The notes below the pieces were generated by a model that saw only the letters and a list, made by a program, of their open reading frames with translations, was not told the DNA's origin and did no database searches. Position numbers and translations under genes: made by a program. Shown piece after piece: positions 58,651 to 64,000 of a stretch of DNA of 64,000 bases. This DNA comes from Actinophytocola gossypii (GTDB lineage Bacteria > Actinomycetota > Actinomycetes > Mycobacteriales > Pseudonocardiaceae), in NCBI RefSeq assembly GCF_025165815.1, contig NZ_JAFFZE010000004.1:310001-374000 (forward strand), in the 5' to 3' direction. Within the stretch, counting starts at the first letter, position 1. Each line of letters begins with the position of its first letter.

Positions 58651-59643
58651 TCAGTGACCGCGCGGTGGCGCCGTGGAGTCACGGACCGACAGGCTCGCCG
58701 GGACGAGCGAGTCGGCCGCACCCGCTCCCTCGAGCAGCAGCCCGACGGCCGCCGCGCCGAAGCGGTAGAAGTCCTGCCGGACGGTGGTCAGTGGCGGCGA
58801 GCAGTACGCGGCGAGGGCGATGTCGTCTACGCCCACGATGGACACGTCGTCCGGCACCGCCCGGCCCCGCTCCCGGAGCGCACGGACGACCCCGAATGCC
58901 ATCTCGTCGCTGGCCGCGAAGATCGCGGTGACGTCCGGGATCATGGCCACGATCTGTCCCTGCCGGTAGCCGGACTCGGGTGACCAGTCGCCCTCCAGCG
59001 GCGGTGGCGGCTCGATCCCCGCGGCGGTGAGGCAGTCCTGCCAGCCCTGCCGCCGCTGGCGCGCCTCGATCCACTCGTCCGGTCCCGACACGTGCCAGAC
59101 CTGCCGATGTCCCAGGTCGAGCAGGTGCTGGGTGGCGACCCGGCCGGCCTCCCGCTGGTCGATCCCGAGCACGCTGGCGCCCGCGGTGCGCGAGCCGTCG
59201 AGAGTGACGGTCGGGATGTCCCGGGTGATGTCCTCCATCCTCGGCGTGGCGAAGATGAGCGGCACGGCGATGACGATGCCCTCGACGCCCTGGTCGGCGA
59301 GCTTGGACAGGGACCGTTCCATCAGCCCGGTGTCGAGCGCCGCGATGGTCGCGATGCTGACCGCGTACCCGGCCTCACCGGCGGCCGCCTCGACACCCGC
59401 GGTGACCGCCGAACGTGAGTAGTACCCGCCGGACTGCAGCAGCACGAGCCCGATGGTGCGACTGCGCCCGGAGGAGAGCGTGCGGGCGGCGTTGTTGAAG
59501 CGGTAGCCGAGCTCGTCGACGGCCGCGAGCACCCGCCGCCGGGTGTCCGGGCTGACGTTCGGCGACTCGCGGAACACGCGGGAGACGGTCTGCGCAGACA
59601 CGCCCGCGGCCCGCGCCACGTCCGCCATGCTCGGGTTACCCAT
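58651..59643 (-). CDS. LacI family transcriptional regulator
   Basis: 330 residues. The helix-turn-helix MADVARAAGVSAQTVSRVFRESPNVSPDTRRRVLAAVDELGYRFN is typical of LacI, including the hinge helix region NNAARTLSSGRSRTIG. The effector core has LDLGHRQVWHVSGPDEWIEARQRRQGW and VTAIFAASDEMAFGVVRALRERG, as in sugar-responsive members. It is divergent from the GH35 gene and upstream of the ABC operon; both promoters carry sites with the same 12-bp core, so it probably represses both until an oligosaccharide binds. Confidence 0.95.
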   Translation of the reverse strand: MGNPSMADVARAAGVSAQTVSRVFRESPNVSPDTRRRVLAAVDELGYRFNNAARTLSSGRSRTIGLVLLQSGGYYSRSAVTAGVEAAAGEAGYAVSIATIAALDTGLMERSLSKLADQGVEGIVIAVPLIFATPRMEDITRDIPTVTLDGSRTAGASVLGIDQREAGRVATQHLLDLGHRQVWHVSGPDEWIEARQRRQGWQDCLTAAGIEPPPPLEGDWSPESGYRQGQIVAMIPDVTAIFAASDEMAFGVVRALRERGRAVPDDVSIVGVDDIALAAYCSPPLTTVRQDFYRFGAAAVGLLLEGAGAADSLVPASLSVRDSTAPPRGH

Positions 59644-59666
59644 GGCGGAATACTACCGCTCAAGTT

Positions 59667-59690
59667 ATAGATGTCATCGATAACATCTAT
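59667..59690. promoter_or_regulatory. LacI-type operator upstream of the GH35 gene
   Basis: ATAGATGT (59667-59674) and ACATCTAT (59683-59690) flank CATCGATA, giving a 24-bp palindrome with 11 of 12 pairs matching and a central ATCGAT. It is typical of LacI operators. It abuts TATGCT (59688-59693), a likely -10 element whose start point would be near 59700, so the GH35 mRNA may be leaderless and the operator would block the promoter. Confidence 0.8.
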
Positions 59691-59693
59691 GCT

Positions 59694-61508
59694 GTGTTCG
59701 TGCACGAACTGCCCGATCCGGGGATCGTCCCGGCCACCAGCACGCTCACCTGGCAGAACCGCCGCCTTCATCGGAACGGCGTCCCGCACCGGATCCTGTC
59801 CGGCGCGCTGCACTACTTCCGCGTCCACCCCGGCCTGTGGCGGGACCGGATCCGGCGGCTGGCCGACCTCGGGCTGAACACGGTCGACACCTACGTTCCC
59901 TGGAACTTCCACCAGCCCCGCGAGTCCGAGGCCCCCCGCTTCGACGGCTGGCACGACGTGGAGCGGTTCATCCGCCTGGTCGGCGAGGAGGGCCTCGACG
60001 TCGTGGTGCGCCCTGGCCCGTACATCTGCGCGGAGTGGTCGAACGGCGGCCTGCCGAGCTGGCTCACCGCCCGGAACGTGGCCGTCCGCAGCTCCGACCC
60101 GGTGTTCACGGACGCCGTCGCGCGCTGGTTCGACCAGCTCGTCCCCCGCATCGCCGCCCTGCAGTCCGTCGTCGGCGGCCCCGTGGTCGCGGTCCAGGTG
60201 GAGAACGAGTTCGGCAGCTTCGGCGACGACCGGGAGTACCTGCGCTGGCTCCGCGACACCCTCACCGCGCGCGGGGTCCACGAGCTGCTGTTCACCGCCG
60301 ACGGCCCCACGGATTTGATGCTCGACGCCGGCACCCTGCCCGACACGCTGACGGCGGTCACCCTTGGCTCGAAACCGGACGCCGCCCGCCGCCTCCTGGC
60401 CGAGCGTCGCCCGGACGAACCGTTCGTCGTGGCGGAGTTCTGGAACGGCTGGTTCGACCACTGGGGCGAGCACCACCACGTCCGCGGCGTCGAGAGTGCC
60501 GTCCGTACGCTGCGCGGCATAGTCGCCGACGGTGGCAGCGTGAGCATCTACATGGCCCACGGCGGCACCAACTTCGGCCTGTGGGCGGGCGCGAACGAAC
60601 AGGACGGCCGGCTGCACCCGACGGTGACCAGCTACGACTCCGACGCCCCGGTGGCCGAGGACGGTTCGCTCACCGACAAGTTCTTCGCCATGCGCGAGGC
60701 GCTCGGCGCGCGTGGCCCCGTGCGCTCCCCCACCCGGCTGCCGGTACTCCCGCCGGCTCGCGTTCCGCTGGTCCCCCGCGCCGGCCTGATCCCCGGCCTG
60801 CGGGCGGTCCCCGCCCCGACGTCGCGCGCCCCGCGCCCCGCCACGTTCGAGCAACTCGGCCTGGACGCCGGCATGGTCCTGCACACCGCGCACCCCCGCG
60901 TCCCGGCAGGCGAACACCGTCTCGTGTTCACCGACGTCCGCGACCAAGCCGTGGTCCTGGTCGACGGCGCGGTGATCGGCACCGTCACCCCGCAGGCCCC
61001 GTCGCTGCCGGTGTCCGGAACCGGCGAGGTCGTCCGCCTGGACGTCCTGGTCGAGAACCTCGGCCGGGTGAACTACGGGCCCGGGTTGGGCGGCCACAAG
61101 GGCCTGCTCGGCCCGGTCCTGGTGGACCGCCGCATCGTGCACGGCTGGGACAGCGTGCCGATTGCCGTCCAGGAGTGGACCTCCACAGACCTGGCCGAAG
61201 CCGTCGCCGCGGGCGACCCGACCGTCCAAACAGGATTCGCCGAGGCGACCGTGTCGGTGGAGCAACCGGCGGACACGTTCCTGGCCCTACCCGGTTCGGG
61301 CCGAGGCCTGCTGTGGGTGAACGGTTTCCTGCTCGGCCGCTACTGGGAGATCGGCCCCCAGGTCACCCTGTACTGCCCGGCCCCGCTGCTCCGCGCCGGC
61401 ACGAACACGGTCACCGTCCTGGAACTGGACCACCTCGGCGACGCCCTGGAACTCCGCGACCGCCCCGAGCTGGGTCCGCCCGAGGAGTACGTCGAGGAGT
61501 TCACGTGA
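59694..61508 (+). CDS. GH35 beta-galactosidase
   Basis: 604 residues of GH35. HRILSGALHYFRVHPGLWRDRIRRLADLGLNTVDTYVPWN opens the barrel; the acid/base Glu is in AVQVENEFGSFG and the nucleophile Glu in FVVAEFWNGWFDHWGE. MAHGGTNFGLWAG is the conserved substrate loop. The C-terminal part (EVVRLDVLVENLGRVNYGPGLGGHKGLLGPV, WVNGFLLGRYWEIGPQ) is the usual jelly-roll pair. No signal peptide, so it acts in the cytoplasm. GTG 59694 and GTG 59700 are both possible; the latter fits a leaderless start. It overlaps the convergent ABC gene by 8 bases. Confidence 0.95.
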   Translation: MFVHELPDPGIVPATSTLTWQNRRLHRNGVPHRILSGALHYFRVHPGLWRDRIRRLADLGLNTVDTYVPWNFHQPRESEAPRFDGWHDVERFIRLVGEEGLDVVVRPGPYICAEWSNGGLPSWLTARNVAVRSSDPVFTDAVARWFDQLVPRIAALQSVVGGPVVAVQVENEFGSFGDDREYLRWLRDTLTARGVHELLFTADGPTDLMLDAGTLPDTLTAVTLGSKPDAARRLLAERRPDEPFVVAEFWNGWFDHWGEHHHVRGVESAVRTLRGIVADGGSVSIYMAHGGTNFGLWAGANEQDGRLHPTVTSYDSDAPVAEDGSLTDKFFAMREALGARGPVRSPTRLPVLPPARVPLVPRAGLIPGLRAVPAPTSRAPRPATFEQLGLDAGMVLHTAHPRVPAGEHRLVFTDVRDQAVVLVDGAVIGTVTPQAPSLPVSGTGEVVRLDVLVENLGRVNYGPGLGGHKGLLGPVLVDRRIVHGWDSVPIAVQEWTSTDLAEAVAAGDPTVQTGFAEATVSVEQPADTFLALPGSGRGLLWVNGFLLGRYWEIGPQVTLYCPAPLLRAGTNTVTVLELDHLGDALELRDRPELGPPEEYVEEFT

Positions 61509-62157
61509 CGACGGGCACCGTCTCCTGGATCGTGCCGGTCACATCGGCGATGTCGACGACCCGGTCGGCGACCGCGGCCAGTAGGGGGCGGTCGTGGGAG
61601 ATGGCGAGGACGCCGATGCCGTGGGTCCGTACGGCGGTCAGCAGGAGTCGCCAGACCGCGGCTTGGCTGATGGGGTCCAGGCTCGCGCTGATCTCGTCGG
61701 CGACGAGGTAGCGCGGGGCGGTCAGCAGGGCTCGGGCCAGGTTGACCCGCTGGGCCTCACCGCCGCTGATCTCGTGGGGGAAGCGGTCCAGGAGGTTCGG
61801 GGGGACCAGGGACGGGTCGACCTCGGCGGGTGCCGAGCCCGGGGCGGCTTCGGCGAGGATGGTGGTGATCTTCCACAGGGGGTCCATGGCCAGGTGGGCG
61901 TGCTGGTGCACGACCTGGACCGGGTTGGGGCGGCCGGTCCGGCGGTCCGGGTTCGGCGGGGTGCCGTCGGCCGACGTGCTTCCGCGCTGGGGGGTGAGCA
62001 GGCCGGCGAGGAGCTTGCCGAGGGTGCTCTTGCCGACACCGCTGGGGCCGTGCAGACCGACCACCTCACCGGGTTCGACGGCGAGTGACGCGCCGGACAC
62101 CACCCACGGGTGGCGCCTGCCGTAGCGGAACCAGACGTTCTCGGCGACCAGGCTCAC
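61501..62157 (-). CDS. Dipeptide/nickel-type ABC transporter ATP-binding protein (second)
   Basis: 218 residues, shorter than typical DppF (about 300) because the C-terminal oligopeptide domain is absent. Walker A is GPSGVGKSTLGKLLAG, signature ISGGEAQRVNLARALL, Walker B YLVADEISASLD and switch His AISHDRPLL. GTG 62157 overlaps the previous ATPase stop as GTGA. The missing C-terminal domain resembles NikE-like or opine/metallophore importers. Confidence 0.85.
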   Translation of the reverse strand: MSLVAENVWFRYGRRHPWVVSGASLAVEPGEVVGLHGPSGVGKSTLGKLLAGLLTPQRGSTSADGTPPNPDRRTGRPNPVQVVHQHAHLAMDPLWKITTILAEAAPGSAPAEVDPSLVPPNLLDRFPHEISGGEAQRVNLARALLTAPRYLVADEISASLDPISQAAVWRLLLTAVRTHGIGVLAISHDRPLLAAVADRVVDIADVTGTIQETVPVVT

Positions 62158-62954
62158 GAGTCCTCCGGCAGGTGGAAGCCGTTGGCGGGCAGGGCCAGCC
62201 ACAGCGCGCGGGTGTACGGGTGCGACAACGCCTCGCCGTTGCCGGTGAAGTCCGCGGGGCGGACCTCGTCGATCGTGCGGCCGTCGTGGCAGATCACCAC
62301 GCGGTCGGCGACCTCCAGGGCGGCGGGCAGGTCGTGTGTGATCAGGACGACCGCGCGGCCGTCGTCGGCGATCCGGCGGAGGTCGTGGAGGACGGCTCGG
62401 ACGGCCTCGGCGGGGAGGCCGGGGGTCGGCTCGTCGGCGAGGACCAGGTCGGGGCTGCCCATCATGGCCATGGCGGTCAGCACCCGGCGCACCATGCCGC
62501 CGGACAGTTCGTGGGGGTAGCGGCCGGCGACTTCGGGACTCAGGCCGCGGTCGGTGAGGGCGGTGGCGGCGGCCGCTCGGGGGTCGGGGCGGCCGGCCAG
62601 GGCCGCCGAGCGGCGGAGTTGGCGGCCGACCGGTGTCACGGGGTCCAGGAACGTCACCGACTGGGGCAGCAGGGCGATGCCTCGACCGGCCCGAGCCCGG
62701 CGGGCAGGCGGGTCCAGCGGTTCGCCGTCGACGCGGATGTCGCCGGACTCCTCGGCGTTGGGTGGGAGCATGCCCAGGACGGCGTGCGCCAACAGGGTCT
62801 TGCCGGCGCCGCTCGCGCCGACCAGGGCCACCAGTTCGCCCCGGTCGGCGGTGAGGTCCATGGCGGACAGTGGCACCACCGTCCTGCGCCGCAGGCCGCG
62901 TTCGTACTGGTGGAACGACACGGCCAGGGACGACACCGCCAACAGGGCACTCAC
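62154..62954 (-). CDS. Dipeptide/nickel-type ABC transporter ATP-binding protein (first)
   Basis: 266 residues. Walker A GASGAGKTLLAHAVLG, signature LSGGMVRRVLTAMAMM, Walker B LVLADEPTPGLP and switch His LITHDLPAAL. The signature and helical segments (PNAEESGDIRVDGEPL, SVTFLDPVTPVGRQLRRS) match DppD/NikD. GTG 62954 overlaps the permease stop as GTGA. Also shorter than classical DppD, so both ATPases lack the C-terminal extension. Confidence 0.9.
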   Translation of the reverse strand: MSALLAVSSLAVSFHQYERGLRRRTVVPLSAMDLTADRGELVALVGASGAGKTLLAHAVLGMLPPNAEESGDIRVDGEPLDPPARRARAGRGIALLPQSVTFLDPVTPVGRQLRRSAALAGRPDPRAAAATALTDRGLSPEVAGRYPHELSGGMVRRVLTAMAMMGSPDLVLADEPTPGLPAEAVRAVLHDLRRIADDGRAVVLITHDLPAALEVADRVVICHDGRTIDEVRPADFTGNGEALSHPYTRALWLALPANGFHLPEDS

Positions 62955-63787
62955 AGGTGGTGGCTCCTCGGGTTCAGCAGGGCTCGCAGGTTCTCCCCGA
63001 TGCCGTCGACCGCCTTGACCACGACCAGCAGGCAGAGGCCGGGCAGCACCGCGAGCCACCAGGCGCCGGCGGACAGGTAGCGCATCGACTCGGCCAGGAG
63101 GACGCCGATGGACGGTTCCGCCGGGTCGACGCCGAGGCCGAGGAACGACAGCGCCGCCTCGTGCAGGATCGCGTGCGGGAACAGGAGCACCAGGCCGACC
63201 AGGAACTGCCCGGCCAGGTGACCGGTGACGTGCCGGCGCGCGATCCACCAGCGACCTCGGCCGAGGTGCGCGGACACGGACACGAAGTCCGCGGCGACCA
63301 CCTCCTTGGCCCGGCCGCGTAGCACCCTGGTGAGCGTCGGCCAGTGGGTGACCGCGACGGCGACGATCACCGCCTCGGTGCCGCCGCCGAGGGCGAAGGC
63401 CAGCAGGATCAGGAGCACCAGGTGCGGCAGCGCCAGGAACAGGTCGACCAGCCAGCCGACGACGGCGTCGACGCGAGGGCCGCCGACGGTGGCCGCACTG
63501 GCGAGCACCAGCGCGATGAGTGCCGACAGCACCGCCGCCGACGTGCCGACCACCAGGCTCAGCCGGAGGCCGGCCAGTACCCGCGCCAGCACGTCGCGGC
63601 CGAGCCAGTCGGTGCCGAACCAGTGCCCGAGCGTCGGCGCCTCGTTGCGCGACGCCAGGCCGGTGGTCTGCGCCGCGTCAACGGCCAGGGTTCCGGCGAC
63701 CAGGACCACCAGTACGACCAGCACCGACGCCGCCAACTGCGCCAGCGTGCGGCGGCGGCGGTCGGTCCCGCGCTCGACGGTCGTCAC
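62951..63787 (-). CDS. Dipeptide/nickel-type ABC transporter permease (DppC/NikC type)
   Basis: 278 residues with six membrane helices. The N-terminal LGHWFGTDWLGRDVLARVLAGLRLSLVVG is the DppC/NikC hallmark, and the EAA loop is VSVSAHLGRGRWWIARRHVTGHLAGQFLV. The GTG start at 63787 overlaps the preceding permease stop by 4 bases. It pairs with the partial permease that leaves the window. Confidence 0.95.
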   Translation of the reverse strand: MTTVERGTDRRRRTLAQLAASVLVVLVVLVAGTLAVDAAQTTGLASRNEAPTLGHWFGTDWLGRDVLARVLAGLRLSLVVGTSAAVLSALIALVLASAATVGGPRVDAVVGWLVDLFLALPHLVLLILLAFALGGGTEAVIVAVAVTHWPTLTRVLRGRAKEVVAADFVSVSAHLGRGRWWIARRHVTGHLAGQFLVGLVLLFPHAILHEAALSFLGLGVDPAEPSIGVLLAESMRYLSAGAWWLAVLPGLCLLVVVKAVDGIGENLRALLNPRSHHL

Positions 63788-64000
63788 CGGCTCCTCCTGG
63801 CGTCGGCGAGTGCGGCTCTCGGGTCGACGCCCGCGTGCACCCGGTCGCCGATCGCGTTGCCGGTGAACACGAGCACCGTGGTGAACAGGGCGATGCCCAA
63901 CAACAGCGGCACGTCCTGGTTGAGCGCGGCGGTCGTGGTGGCCGCGCCGAGACCCGGGTAGGAGAACACCTGCTCGGCCAGCACCGAGCCGCCGAACAGC
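63784..64000 (-). CDS. Dipeptide/nickel-type ABC transporter permease (DppB/NikB type, partial)
   Basis: Only the C-terminal 71 residues are in the window; the N-terminus lies beyond base 64000. The visible part, LFGGSVLAEQVFSYPGLGAATTTAA followed by DVPLLLGIALFTTVLVFTGNAIGDRVHAGVDPR, is the conserved end of DppB/NikB permeases. The stop overlaps the DppC-type start as GTGA. The binding protein gene should lie further right, outside the window. Confidence 0.9.
   Translation of the reverse strand, partial: LFGGSVLAEQVFSYPGLGAATTTAALNQDVPLLLGIALFTTVLVFTGNAIGDRVHAGVDPRAALADARRSR

Noticed and set aside
56294-58657. 787-residue plus-strand ORF
   Set aside because: Antisense to the sugar ABC transporter genes; composition and lack of domains mark it as a shadow.

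Overview
This is a high-GC actinomycete chromosome segment. The GC-rich third codon positions, GTG/TTG starts, dense GTGA/ATGA stop-start overlaps, and a DUF5994 plus RGCVC-type small protein pair point to Pseudonocardiales (Amycolatopsis/Saccharothrix-like); this is inference, because no rRNA or other marker gene is present. I see no tRNA, rRNA, CRISPR array, prophage or IS element. Most of the window is catabolic and transport gene clusters, each with a local regulator.

Layout. 1-3.6 kb: a MOCOS-like class V aminotransferase cut by the window edge, the RGCVC/DUF5994 pair, a GT4 glycosyltransferase and a cold-shock protein. 3.8-16.9 kb: two divergent operons built around a tripartite tricarboxylate transporter (tctCBA), an isopropylmalate-type dehydrogenase, an IclR regulator and three MmgE/PrpD proteins, followed by an AbrB-type membrane protein and an SDR lacking its catalytic Ser and Tyr. 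A CitE-like lyase and a MaoC hydratase run convergently to these. 16.9-21.6 kb: a fourth MmgE/PrpD protein, then five 74-bp tandem repeats that form a chain of overlapping 25-codon mini-cistrons, then a family III CoA-transferase, an acyl-CoA dehydrogenase and a GntR regulator. Together, tricarboxylate uptake, MmgE/PrpD, CoA-transferase, MaoC hydratase and CitE lyase resemble aconitate-to-itaconate (or mesaconate) breakdown to acetyl-CoA and pyruvate. That pathway assignment is inferred from families and context.

21.6-31.5 kb: a divergent regulon around an IclR gene and a 17-bp palindrome. One arm encodes a beta-ketoadipate-type CoA-transferase and thiolase, a luciferase-like monooxygenase with an 18-bp minisatellite, a NitT/TauT-type binding lipoprotein, a cupin-like protein and a DUF6282 protein. 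The other arm encodes the ATPase and permease of the same importer and an HpcH/HpaI aldolase. 31.5-34.7 kb: an alpha/beta hydrolase, a secreted YVTN beta-propeller and an SMP-30 lactonase. 34.8-41.7 kb: a beta-oxidation-like operon (SCPx-type thiolase, two hot-dog proteins, SDR, acyl-CoA dehydrogenase, acyl-CoA ligase) ending in a tandem TetR fusion.

42-49.6 kb: an EamA exporter, a secreted putative glycosidase, an unrecognised Tat-type secreted protein, a FecBCD-type metal importer and a VanZ-RDD membrane protein. 49.5-61.5 kb: a glycan-use locus with LacI, a sugar ABC importer, a 59-residue membrane protein, GH29 fucosidase, a SurA-like protein, a secreted beta-helix protein and a divergent GH35 beta-galactosidase; two LacI-type operators share a 12-bp core. 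61.5-64 kb: a dipeptide/nickel-type ABC importer whose first permease runs off the window.
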